Notes: generated by a model not told the origin, from the letters alone. A stretch of DNA of 37,444 nucleotides from Phycisphaerales bacterium (GCA_022843565.1 JALHNK010000015.1:1407-38850), one strand, 5' to 3'; positions 26,860 through 34,696 are shown, numbered from the stretch's first letter. Translations and numbers: made by a program.

Positions 26860-29800
26860 ATGGGCGAAACCACCGCAACAACCGCCTCTCCAGCCGCCAA
26901 CCACGCGGTATTCGCCCACCTCCACCTCCACACCGAGTACTCCCTGCTCGACGGCGGCAACCGCGTTGACAAACTCATGGAGCGCATCAAGTCGCTCGGC
27001 ATGAACAGTGTCGCCTGCACCGACCACGGCAACCTCTTCGGCGCCGTCGCCTTCTACCTCCAGGCCAAAGAGCGCAACCTCAAGCCCATCCTCGGCATCG
27101 AGGCGTACGTCGCCCCCGGCGACCGACGCGATCGCACATACACCGGCGTTTCCGATGGCGGCTACCACCTCGTGCTCCTCGCAGAAAACAACGCCGGCTG
27201 GAACAACCTGCTCTATCTCAGCAGCGAGTCCTATCTCACCGGCTTCTACTTCAAGCCCCGGATGGACCGCGAGATCCTCCGCACGCACAACGAGGGCATC
27301 ATCGCCATCAACGGCCACCTCGGCAGCGAGATCGGCGAGCACCTGCTGGAGTACGAGCGCTCCGGTGACTCGCTCTACTGGGATCGCGCCGTGCAGAGCG
27401 CCCAGTGGCACGCCGAGACCTTCGCCCCCACCGCCACCGGCCCGCGCTTCTTCATCGAACTCCAGCACCACGTGCCGGAGCAGAACTCGATCAACAAGCA
27501 CCTCATCCGCCTGGCCCGCGAGCTGAAGCTGCCCCTGGTCTGCGACAACGACGCGCACTACCTCGGCGCCGAATCTCACGACGCCCACGACACGCTCGTG
27601 TGCATCTCCACCGGCAAGGGCAAGCTCGACCCCGAGCGCATGCGCTACTCCACCGAGCTCTACGTCAAAAGCCCCGAGCAGATGGAGAAGATCTTCAGCG
27701 CCTACGGCGACGCCGGGCGCGAGGCGCTCGAAAACACCTGGGCCATCTCCTCGCGCTGCAACGTCGAGCTGCCGCTGGGCAAGAACAACTCGCCCATGGT
27801 CCGCGTCAACGTCCCTGAGCCGCACGAGTTGCCCAAGCTCGAAGACTTCGCCGGCGACCTCGCTTCGTGGTACGGCGCGTACTGCGCCAAGTTCGAAGTC
27901 CGCCCGATGCAGAACCCCACGCCGGAGGACATGGCCGCGAGCAAGATCGAGTGCGATCGCGCGCTGCGCCTGCTCGCCGAGGGCGGCTTCATCTGGCGCT
28001 ACGGCAGCATCGAAGGCACCGACGACGCAATCGCCAAGCGCACACGCCTGGATCGCGAACTCAAGATCCTCGCCGACAAGAACATCAGCGCGTACTTCCT
28101 GATCGTCTGGGACTTCGTCAACTGGGGCCGCCAGCAGGGCATCCCCGCCCTGGCCCGTGGCTCCGGCGTCGGCACCATGGTCGGCTACGCGCTGGGCCTC
28201 AGCAACGCCTGCCCCGTCCGCTACGGCCTGCTCTTCGAGCGATTCACCGACCCGGATCGCTCGGAGTACCCCGATATCGATATCGACCTCTGCCAGAACG
28301 GGCGCGCCCGCGTCATTGATTACGTCCGCAAGAAGTACGGGCACGTCGCGCAGATCATCACCTTCGGAACGCTCAAGGCCCGAGCCGCGATCCGCGATGT
28401 CGGACGCGTGCTCGAAATGCCGCTGCCCGATGTTGACAAGGTCGCCAAGCTCGTTCCCGAGCAGCTCGGCATCACCATCGACAAAGCGCTCGAAACCGAG
28501 CCCGACCTCAAGAAGCTCTACGACGCCGATCCGACCGTGCGCCGCTGCCTGGACAACGCTCGCGCCCTCGAAGGCCAGGCACGCCACGCGAGCGTCCACG
28601 CCGCGGGTGTCATCGTCGCCACGCGCCCGCTCCACGAGATCGTCCCGCTCTACAAACCCAGCGGCGGCAACGACTCCGACATCGTCACGCAATGGGACGG
28701 CCCAACCTGCGAGAAGATGGGCCTGCTGAAGATGGACTTCCTGGGCCTCCGCACCGCCAGCGTCATCGAACGCGCCAAGAAACTCATTCGCGAGGGGCTG
28801 AGTGAGGCGGAGATTTGGCGCGCCGTGGGGCGCGCCGACGAGTTTGAGAAGTGGCAGAGTGGCAAAGTGGCAGCAGTTCCCCCCCAGCATCCGCTGGATC
28901 TCGATCGCCTCGACTTCGCCGACCAACGCGTCTTCGAGATGTTCCGGCGCGGCGACACCACCGGCGTCTTCCAGTTTGAATCCCCCGGCATGCGCCGGCT
29001 CCTCATCGAGATGAAGCCCGACCGCCTCGAAGACCTCATCGCCGCCAACGCCCTCTTCCGCCCAGGTCCCATGGACCTCATCCCCGATTACAACCGCCGC
29101 AAGCACGGCGAGGACAAAGTCCCCAAAGTCCACTCCATCGTCGATCACTTCACCGCCGAGACCTACGGCGTCATGGTCTATCAAGAACAGGTCATGCAGA
29201 TCGTCCACGGCCTCGGCGGTATCAAACTCCGCGACGCCTACTCGCTCATCAAAAACATCAGCAAGAAGAAGCACGACAAGATCGAGAAAGAACGCCCCAA
29301 GTTCATCGAGGGCTCCGTCAAACAAGGCCTCACCAAAGACCAGGCCAACGACCTCTTCGAGCTCATCCTGAAGTTCGCCGGCTACGGCTTCAACAAGTCG
29401 CACTCCACCGGCTACGCCATCGTCGCGTATCAAACCGCGTACCTCAAGACCTTCTTCCCCAACCAGTACATGGCCGCGTTCCTCACCTTTGAGAGCGCCG
29501 CCAGCCAGGCTTCCGAGTGGCTGCCGTATCTGGAGGATTGCAAGAACACACGCTTCATCGATCCGCTCAGCAACCAGACCATCAAGGTCGGCGTCGAAGT
29601 TCGCCCGCCGGATATCAACCTCTCTCACGCCGATTTCGGCGTCGTCTTCCCCGATGGCGAGCCCCGCACCTCGCTCCACGGCCATCTCCGCTTCGGCCTC
29701 GGTGGCATCAAGGGCGTCGGCGATAAAGCCATTGAGAGCATCGTCCGCGAACGCGATCAGATCGTCGCCGCCGCGACGGCCGCAGCATCCGGCGCCGCGC

Positions 29801-30867
29801 GACCGGCACCCAAGCCCTTCTCCTCACTCTTTGATCTCTGCGAGCGCGTGCCCGTCGGCGGCAGCGGCGGCAACGCCGGCTCCGTCAACAAGGCCACGCT
29901 TGAGGCCCTGATCAAGAGCGGCGCGATGGACTGTCTGCACGGGCGTCCCAATCGCTCAGCGATGGTCGCCAGCATCGAGCCAGCGGTCTCCGCCGGCGTC
30001 AAGGCACAGGCCGACAAGGCCAGCGGGCAGGGCGCACTCTTCGGCTTCGGCGGCGACTCCGGGGCCGCGTCGGCTCAGCAATCGCTGCTTGCAAAGGTCG
30101 CGCCGTGGACCGAGACCGAGACACTCTTTAACGAGAAAGAAGCGCTCGGCTTCTACATCTCCAGCCACCCGCTCGATCAATCCAAAGACGTGCTCTCGCG
30201 CCTGGCCAACTGCACCACACGCAAAATCCGCGACAAACAGATCGCCCAGGACATGAAGGTCACTCTCGCCGCGTTAATCACCGGCATCCGCCAGATCGTG
30301 ACCAAGAACGGCAAGTCCGCCGGCAGCAAAATGGCCGTGGTGAACCTCGAAGACAAAGAGGGCACGATTCAGGGCGTGTGCTTCAGCGATTGCTACGCGC
30401 GCCACCACAGCGCGATCGTCACCGACGCCATCGTGCTCGTTCAGGGCAAGGTTGATCACTCGCGGGGCGAGCCACAGCTCATCGTTGATCGCCTCGTCTC
30501 GCTGGCCGACGCCGCTGAGGTCGCCAAGAAGCTCCGCGTCGTCGTCGATGAAACGCGCCTCAACGGCGGCAGCGCCGACGCGCTGGACCGCGTCAAGTCC
30601 CTCGTCTCGGCACAGATCGCCCTGCGCCCGGACCCCAACGCGCCGCCGCTGGGCCCAACGCTCGCGTTGGAGCTCCAGATCACCACGCAAGATGCCGACG
30701 TGCTCGTGGACGCATCGCGCGTCAAGTTCGCAGTCACGCCGGGCTTCCTCGGCTCACTCTCGCGCGTCGTCGGCGAGCCCAACGTGCAACTCGTCGGCGG
30801 CAACATCGAACTGGAACGCCGCGAACCCAAGCCCTGGGAGCGAAAGAAGTTTGGAAACGCTGAATAG
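26860..30867 (+). CDS. dnaE: DNA polymerase III subunit alpha
   Basis: The 1335-residue protein is the replicative polymerase alpha subunit. The N-terminal PHP domain has HLHLHTEYSLLDG, ACTDHGNLFGA and DNDAHYLG, so its metal ligands look intact. The palm has PDIDID (471-476, catalytic D474 and D476) and KMDFLGLRTASV (D626). GDTTGVFQFESPGMRRLL, the KNISKKKHDKIEKERPKFIEG segment, GYGFNKSHSTGYA and the C-terminal OB-fold region (FYISSHPLDQ and following) are in normal order. The ATG at 26860 has GGAG 8 bases upstream. Residues about 661-673 (EFEKWQSGKVAAV) are an extra piece encoded by an 8-bp periodic DNA array, placed just before the LDLDRLDFADQRVFEMFRRGDTTG segment. The stop codon is fused to a 7-bp array. 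Confidence 0.97.
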   Translation: MGETTATTASPAANHAVFAHLHLHTEYSLLDGGNRVDKLMERIKSLGMNSVACTDHGNLFGAVAFYLQAKERNLKPILGIEAYVAPGDRRDRTYTGVSDGGYHLVLLAENNAGWNNLLYLSSESYLTGFYFKPRMDREILRTHNEGIIAINGHLGSEIGEHLLEYERSGDSLYWDRAVQSAQWHAETFAPTATGPRFFIELQHHVPEQNSINKHLIRLARELKLPLVCDNDAHYLGAESHDAHDTLVCISTGKGKLDPERMRYSTELYVKSPEQMEKIFSAYGDAGREALENTWAISSRCNVELPLGKNNSPMVRVNVPEPHELPKLEDFAGDLASWYGAYCAKFEVRPMQNPTPEDMAASKIECDRALRLLAEGGFIWRYGSIEGTDDAIAKRTRLDRELKILADKNISAYFLIVWDFVNWGRQQGIPALARGSGVGTMVGYALGLSNACPVRYGLLFERFTDPDRSEYPDIDIDLCQNGRARVIDYVRKKYGHVAQIITFGTLKARAAIRDVGRVLEMPLPDVDKVAKLVPEQLGITIDKALETEPDLKKLYDADPTVRRCLDNARALEGQARHASVHAAGVIVATRPLHEIVPLYKPSGGNDSDIVTQWDGPTCEKMGLLKMDFLGLRTASVIERAKKLIREGLSEAEIWRAVGRADEFEKWQSGKVAAVPPQHPLDLDRLDFADQRVFEMFRRGDTTGVFQFESPGMRRLLIEMKPDRLEDLIAANALFRPGPMDLIPDYNRRKHGEDKVPKVHSIVDHFTAETYGVMVYQEQVMQIVHGLGGIKLRDAYSLIKNISKKKHDKIEKERPKFIEGSVKQGLTKDQANDLFELILKFAGYGFNKSHSTGYAIVAYQTAYLKTFFPNQYMAAFLTFESAASQASEWLPYLEDCKNTRFIDPLSNQTIKVGVEVRPPDINLSHADFGVVFPDGEPRTSLHGHLRFGLGGIKGVGDKAIESIVRERDQIVAAATAAASGAARPAPKPFSSLFDLCERVPVGGSGGNAGSVNKATLEALIKSGAMDCLHGRPNRSAMVASIEPAVSAGVKAQADKASGQGALFGFGGDSGAASAQQSLLAKVAPWTETETLFNEKEALGFYISSHPLDQSKDVLSRLANCTTRKIRDKQIAQDMKVTLAALITGIRQIVTKNGKSAGSKMAVVNLEDKEGTIQGVCFSDCYARHHSAIVTDAIVLVQGKVDHSRGEPQLIVDRLVSLADAAEVAKKLRVVVDETRLNGGSADALDRVKSLVSAQIALRPDPNAPPLGPTLALELQITTQDADVLVDASRVKFAVTPGFLGSLSRVVGEPNVQLVGGNIELERREPKPWERKKFGNAE
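28841..28872 (+). repeat. In-frame 8-bp periodic array inside dnaE
   Basis: GTGGCA recurs at 28851, 28859 and 28867, exactly 8 bp apart, inside four consecutive 8-bp blocks of which the first (AGTTTGAG) is degenerate. Since 8 is not a multiple of 3, each copy is read in a different frame, which gives the atypical peptide EFEKWQSGKVAA within the polymerase. Confidence 0.75.
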
Positions 30868-30928
30868 CCGCCAGCCTTCAGCCAACAGCCGTCAGCTTTG
30901 AGCCGGCAGCCGTAAGCCGTCAGCGTGC
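30866..30928 (+). repeat. 7-bp periodic array (nine AGC-initial units) starting in the dnaE stop codon
   Basis: AGCC, AGCT or AGCG occurs at 30866, 30873, 30880, 30887, 30894, 30901, 30908, 30915 and 30922, that is, nine units with an exact 7-bp period; most units are AGCC plus three variable bases. The first unit begins with the AG of the dnaE TAG stop codon. Units are degenerate but the register is never lost. Confidence 0.85.
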
Positions 30929-31087
30929 TCTGTTGAATCGATGCCTTTCGGCCCGGAGGGCCGGCGGAATGTAGCCGGGGGTGAAGCGAGTCTTCGAGCG
31001 AAACCCCCGGAAACCGCACACGCAATCGACAGCACCCCGGAGGGGTGCAGGAAGACCTGCCCTCGTCCTGTCTGTGCTTTCAACAGA
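30929..31087. mobile_element. 159-bp MITE-like element with terminal inverted repeats and three REP-type hairpins
   Basis: TCTGTTGAA (30929-30937) and TTCAACAGA (31079-31087) are perfect 9-bp inverted ends, and CAGCGT occurs outside both in mirrored orientation with a 2-base difference. Inside are three hairpins: CGGCCC/GGGCCG (30949-30954 and 30958-30963), CCGGGGGT/ACCCCCGG (30975-30982 and 31003-31010) and GCACCCC/GGGGTGC (31032-31038 and 31042-31048). It has no coding capacity. The style (CCCGGAGGG, GCCGGGGGT...ACCCCCGGA) resembles hairpin repeats common in planctomycete genomes, of the kind that RAYT transposases may move. The call as a mobile element is inference. Confidence 0.55.
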
Positions 31088-31193
31088 ACGCTGTCAGCTT
31101 TGAGCCAGATCCACGATCGTCGAGTTCGCGCAGACAACCGAGGGCCGCACGCGAAAAACCAGCAATCGGCAACCGCCTCAAACGTTCGCACTG

Positions 31194-31294
31194 TGCTGCT
31201 TTGCTGCTTTGCTGCTTTGCTGCTTTGCTGCTTTGCTGCTTTGCTGCTTTGCTGCTTTGCTGCTTTGCTGCTTTGCTGCTTTGCTGCTTTGCTG
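31194..31294 (-). repeat. 8-bp tandem repeat, about 12.6 copies of AGCAAAGC
   Basis: Eleven perfect copies of the 8-bp unit (TTGCTGCT on the plus strand) run from 31201 to 31288, with one near-perfect copy before and a partial copy after. Because 8 is not a multiple of 3, the long open frames through it read Leu/Cys/Ala/Phe runs and are artefacts. On the minus strand the array follows directly on a 7-bp AGC-initial array, so the two unit lengths share the AGC core. Confidence 0.95.
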
Positions 31295-31321
31295 ACGGCT
31301 GAACGCTGGCGGCTGAAGGCT
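31290..31321 (-). repeat. 7-bp periodic array next to the lipoprotein stop codon, inverted relative to the dnaE array
   Basis: On the plus strand TGCT, GGCT, CGCT, GGCT and GGCT occur at 31290, 31297, 31304, 31311 and 31318, an exact 7-bp period. On the minus strand these are AGC-initial units that begin 4 bases after the TAG of the lipoprotein gene and run into the 8-bp AGCAAAGC repeat. The unit set is the same type as at 30866-30928 but in opposite orientation. Confidence 0.8.
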
Positions 31322-31324
31322 CCG

Positions 31325-31843
31325 CTACGGCAGCGTCCGTCCATCCGGCTGCGGCGCCGCCACCGGCGCACCCGCCAGGTTCACCGTGCCGCTCCCGTTC
31401 ATCGATGCGCTCGGGCGATACAGCCCCCAATCGAAGAAGACCTCCGGGATCCGCCCCGGCGGCACATACGACACCTTCCCGGTGACCGTAAACGGCGCAC
31501 CCGCCATCGCCGCGCGCTCGGCCTGCGTCACGCGGATCGACGCCGGCACGATGAAATCCTGCTCGCCCCGCGCCCGCAGCGTGGACTCGGGCGACCGCGT
31601 CACCGTCGCGCTCCGGCCAGCCACCGAGACCGTGTACGTCGCCTCACGCAGGGGCAGCCCATCCTCGCCCGTGTTCGTCGCCCGCACCCGCACCGCCACC
31701 ACCACCGCCTCCGGCGACGACTCGATCATCGTCGCGTCCATCACTTGCAGCGTTGGCGACGGCGCACACCCGCCCAGCAGCGCGCACACGCCAGCACTCG
31801 CAAACACCATCACCGCCGCGGATCGCCTGTTCACGTGGACCAT
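31325..31843 (-). CDS. Lipoprotein of unknown function (LEA14/WHy-like beta domain possible)
   Basis: The 172-residue precursor has a lipoprotein signal peptide: basic start, hydrophobic stretch AAVMVFASAGVCALL, and lipobox LGGC with the acylated Cys at residue 26. The mature part (LQVMDATMIESSPEAVVVAVRVRATNTGEDGLPLREATYTVSVAGRSA) has the strand pattern of LEA type 2/WHy domains, with the N(T/P)xx(D/L)PL element. It then continues with FTVTGKVSYVPPGRIPEVFFDWGL and a Pro/Gly-rich tail. The family call is tentative. It should sit in a membrane facing the periplasm. The stop codon lies 4 bases from a 7-bp repeat array. Confidence 0.68.
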   Translation of the reverse strand: MVHVNRRSAAVMVFASAGVCALLGGCAPSPTLQVMDATMIESSPEAVVVAVRVRATNTGEDGLPLREATYTVSVAGRSATVTRSPESTLRARGEQDFIVPASIRVTQAERAAMAGAPFTVTGKVSYVPPGRIPEVFFDWGLYRPSASMNGSGTVNLAGAPVAAPQPDGRTLP

Positions 31844-31903
31844 GCCCCCAGCGTAGCGTGAAACCGCCCCGCCCGCGAGACACCGCGGCGCGCCTCAAGC
31901 CAC

Positions 31904-31945
31904 CCTCCCCCGGTTCCTACCGGGGGAGGTGCCGCGCCTCGCGGC
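31904..31945. repeat. REP-like double hairpin
   Basis: CCTCCCCCGGT (31904-31914) and ACCGGGGGAGG (31919-31929) form an 11-bp stem with a TCCT loop; GCCGCG/CGCGGC (31931-31936 and 31940-31945) forms a second stem. A GGAGGGGGCGGG stretch follows. It lies between the start of the lipoprotein gene and the end of kbl. No T-run follows, so a dispersed REP-type repeat is more likely than a terminator. Confidence 0.55.
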
Positions 31946-32003
31946 GGAGGGGGCGGGACTTCGAGAGCCTCGTGGTCACGACAATCGCCGGAAGCCAAGC
32001 CTC

Positions 32004-32033
32004 CGTTTCGCGTTCACGTTCGCCTTCACGTTC
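32004..32033 (-). repeat. 6-bp periodic array next to the kbl stop codon
   Basis: On the plus strand CGTTCA/CGTTCG/CCTTCA-type hexamers follow each other, and TTCACGTTC occurs at 32013-32021 and 32025-32033 (12 bp apart). On the minus strand the array begins about 3 bases after the TAG of kbl. It is degenerate, so the call is weaker than for the 7- and 8-bp arrays. Confidence 0.5.
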
Positions 32034-32036
32034 CCC

Positions 32037-33356
32037 CTACAGCTTCTTCATCGCCGCCACCAGCTCATCAATATGCTCGGTCGTGTGCGCCGCAGAGATC
32101 TGGCATCGCAGCCGCGCGTGCCCCTCGGGCACCACCGGATATCCAAAGCCGATCACAAACACGCCCAGCTCCAGCAGCCGCTTGCTCATGGCGATCGCCT
32201 TGGCGGTGTCGTGAACGATCACCGGGCAGATCGCCGTGGGTGATTCCAGCACGTTGAACCCCGCGTCCTTCATCTTCGCCCGCGCATACACCACGTTGTC
32301 CTTCAGCCGCTGCACACGCCCCGGCTCGCGCAGCGTGATCTCGATCGCCTTCTGCGCGCTCATCGCCACCGTCACCGGCAGCGCATTGCTGAACAACGTC
32401 GGCCGCCCCCGCTGCACGATCAAATCGATCGCCCGCTGCGACCCCGCAACGAACCCACCCGCACCACCACCCAAAGCCTTGCCAAGCGTGCCAGTGAAAA
32501 GGTCAACCCGTCCCGCCGAAGCCGTCTGAATTTGGCCATTTGGCAATTTGCCCATTTGAGAATTTGGCGCTTCGCCCGCCATTCCCCAATGCTCATGCGT
32601 TCCCCGCCCCAGCCTGCCCATCACCCCATGCCCATGGCTGTCATCGACCACCAGCATCGCCCCGTACTGATCGCACAGAGCCCGCATCGCCGGCAGGTCC
32701 GCGATGCTCCCTTCCATGCTGAACACGCCGTCGGTGACGACCCAGATCTGGCCGGTGACTTCGGGGTTCGCTCGCGCCGCCTCCAGCGCGCTGTGCAGGC
32801 TCTTCTCGCCGCGCATCACGTTGTTGCGGTACACCGCCTTGTGAACACCCTTCTTGATCACCGTCGCCAGGCGGATCGAATCGATGATGCACGCGTGGTT
32901 CAGCTCGTCGCTGATGATGATGTCCCCCGGCTCGCACAGCGTCGGGAACACCGCCTCGTTCGCCGTCCACGCGCTCACAAACGTGTAGCTCGCCTCCGTG
33001 CCCATATAGCCGGCGATTTCCCGCTCCAGCGTCTCGTGCGGCGAGAACGTGCCGCAAATGAACCGCACGCTCGCGGTCCCCGCGCCATAGTCCCGCAGAC
33101 CCTTGATACCCGCCTCGATCACCTCCGGGTGATTCGCCAGCCCGAGGTAGTTGTTGCTGCAAAAACACAGCGTGTCGCGAAACGTGCCGTCGCCCTGGCG
33201 CAGCTTCACCACCGCGTCCATCGGCGAATCAAGCACCTGCAGGTGCTTCCACAGCCCCTGCTGCCGCAACTGCTCAAAGAGCGCATCGGTCCGCGTGTCG
33301 AACGCGTTGCGGGTGCTGGCATCGGGTGAAGAGGACGTCTGCGTGGCGATGCTCAT
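32037..33356 (-). CDS. kbl: 2-amino-3-ketobutyrate CoA ligase / glycine C-acetyltransferase (alpha-oxoamine synthase family)
   Basis: The 439-residue PLP enzyme resembles KBL, which splits 2-amino-3-ketobutyrate with CoA into glycine and acetyl-CoA. KBL-like stretches are CFCSNNYLGLANHPEVI, GAGTASVRFICGTFSPHETLE, DELNHACIIDSIRLA and VVDDSHGHGVMG (D238 and H241), with the PLP lysine K293 in TGTLGKALGGG. The start at 33356 has GGGAG upstream. The protein is about 40 residues longer than usual KBL: an N-terminal extension of about 20 residues and an extra loop at about 261-282 between GTHEHWGM and RVDLFTGTLGK. The loop comes from an in-frame 8-bp DNA array. No threonine dehydrogenase gene lies nearby, so another alpha-oxoamine synthase activity cannot be excluded. 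Confidence 0.88.
   Translation of the reverse strand: MSIATQTSSSPDASTRNAFDTRTDALFEQLRQQGLWKHLQVLDSPMDAVVKLRQGDGTFRDTLCFCSNNYLGLANHPEVIEAGIKGLRDYGAGTASVRFICGTFSPHETLEREIAGYMGTEASYTFVSAWTANEAVFPTLCEPGDIIISDELNHACIIDSIRLATVIKKGVHKAVYRNNVMRGEKSLHSALEAARANPEVTGQIWVVTDGVFSMEGSIADLPAMRALCDQYGAMLVVDDSHGHGVMGRLGRGTHEHWGMAGEAPNSQMGKLPNGQIQTASAGRVDLFTGTLGKALGGGAGGFVAGSQRAIDLIVQRGRPTLFSNALPVTVAMSAQKAIEITLREPGRVQRLKDNVVYARAKMKDAGFNVLESPTAICPVIVHDTAKAIAMSKRLLELGVFVIGFGYPVVPEGHARLRCQISAAHTTEHIDELVAAMKKL
32530..32569 (-). repeat. In-frame 8-bp periodic array inside kbl
   Basis: On the plus strand ATTTG occurs at 32530, 32538, 32546, 32554 and 32562, five times with an exact 8-bp period; the three bases in between vary. 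On the coding strand this yields the Asn/Gln/Pro-rich peptide APNSQMGKLPNGQIQ inside the enzyme. Local GC is far below that of the rest of the gene. Confidence 0.85.
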
Positions 33357-33539
33357 GCGCGGCTCCCGTTCGCGAATCCCCGCATTATTCCCGCCCACAC
33401 CACAGCCCGCACTCACAATCGCAGCCCCCCACGCTCATCCCAGCAAAGTCGCTGCGCCCGGAGTATCAACGCATCGCGCCCACCCGGGCAGAACCGGGAG
33501 CTTGGGCAATCGTCTGATGGGCACTCCACGCCCTCGCCC

Positions 33540-34415
33540 TCACGCGGGCTTAAAGATGATGTTCGTATACGGATAGTCCACCAGCGGCTCGTGCGGCACC
33601 ATCCGCGTCCCGGCCATCTCAAACGCCTTGTACCCGCGAGCCGCGATGAAGTCATACACCCGCCGACTCTGCCCGCTCCCGGCCGTCTCTCCGACATCCC
33701 CCATCTCCAGCGTGATCGTCGTCTTCCGACGCTCCAGCAGCTCGGGCATCCCCTTGAGAATGTCCAGCTCCGCGCCCTCGGCGTCCACCTTCATCACATC
33801 CGGCCACACGTTCCGATCGCGACAGTACCCATCCATCGTGATCGCCTTCACCCTGATGACCTCGGCGCGCAAGCCGCCGACATTCATCTTCGCGGCGCCC
33901 AGCGAGTTGAACGCCGAGTGCGCCAGGCCAAAGTCGTTGAACGTCATCTCGCCGTCGGTCGACGACGCCGCGACGTTCGATGTCGTGATGTTCGCCACGC
34001 CGCTGGTGTTCTTTCGCAGCATCGCGTACGTGCTGGGCGTTGGATCAAACGCGTGGACCTTCCCCGTCTCGCCCACCAACGCCGACGCGAGCAGCGAGAA
34101 ATACCCAAAGTGCGATCCGACATCGAAGAACGTCATCCCCTTGTCCAGCAACAACACAAACGCCCGCGTCAGCTCTTCCTCGAAAATCCCATACCGATAG
34201 ATTGTCGTCGAGACGCTCTCAGGAATCGCGGCGTAGAAATCCGCTCCCCAGAACGTCTTCCCCACCAGCTCCACCGTCGACCCGCCCCGGCGCGCCCGCC
34301 ACTCAGCAACCTTCGACCGCGCGATCAACGCCGGGCAACTCAGCAGCTTCGTCAGGCGAGGCGCCACGATCAGCTTCGCCGCGGATTCCAGTTGGTTCAG
34401 GTCAATCGCGGCCAT
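33540..34415 (-). CDS. FkbM-family methyltransferase
   Basis: The 291-residue protein is a SAM-dependent methyltransferase of the FkbM type. Motif I reads MTFFDVGSHFGYFSLLAS, followed by KVHAFDPTPSTYAMLRKN, VAASSTDGEMTF and the family-typical DVMKVDAEGAELDILKGM. The start at 34415 (MAAIDLNQ) has AGAGGGG 8 bases upstream; the frame continues open to 34595 but encodes Arg/Gly-rich sequence. FkbM proteins methylate hydroxyl groups of polyketides or sugars and are frequent in polysaccharide loci, so a role in capping or decorating the surface glycan is plausible. It stands alone here: gaps of 183 and 281 bp separate it from its neighbours, and no clear promoter is seen. Confidence 0.85.
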   Translation of the reverse strand: MAAIDLNQLESAAKLIVAPRLTKLLSCPALIARSKVAEWRARRGGSTVELVGKTFWGADFYAAIPESVSTTIYRYGIFEEELTRAFVLLLDKGMTFFDVGSHFGYFSLLASALVGETGKVHAFDPTPSTYAMLRKNTSGVANITTSNVAASSTDGEMTFNDFGLAHSAFNSLGAAKMNVGGLRAEVIRVKAITMDGYCRDRNVWPDVMKVDAEGAELDILKGMPELLERRKTTITLEMGDVGETAGSGQSRRVYDFIAARGYKAFEMAGTRMVPHEPLVDYPYTNIIFKPA

Positions 34416-34696
34416 AGGAAAACCCCTCTTCCGGGCCCTGAGGCCCTTCGAGTGCGACAACAAACAACGCAAACAACCACGCCCCCTACCACCCCAACGC
34501 GACCGCCCGAGCCGGGCCACCCGCGTCAACGAAATCGAGTCTACACCACGCCGCTCTGTAAGCGCCTTAAATCGTTCAAGTCTGCGCAAACTCACAAACC
34601 AAGCGGAAACCCTGGCGTGACAACTGGAACATCGCGGCGATTCGCCGCGGCGCCATTGGTACCGTCCTGATTCAATCTTCTAGAACTATCGCTCGC

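Noticed and set aside
26830-29685. A 951-codon open frame on the minus strand opposite dnaE
   Set aside because: It is the mirror of a clear dnaE gene; the translation is Val/Glu/Asp/Gly-rich with no motif. High third-position GC keeps antisense frames open.
31194-31294. CRISPR array
   Set aside because: The unit is 8 bp without spacers, and there are no cas genes.
31045-31302. A possible membrane or Cys-rich peptide with LLLCCFAA repeats
   Set aside because: The peptide pattern is simply the 8-bp tandem repeat read through three frames; it has no ribosome site and no family.
31904-31945. Terminator for the lipoprotein or kbl gene
   Set aside because: The hairpin is strong but lies upstream of both minus-strand gene bodies or far from a stop, and no T-run follows; a REP-like repeat is a better reading.
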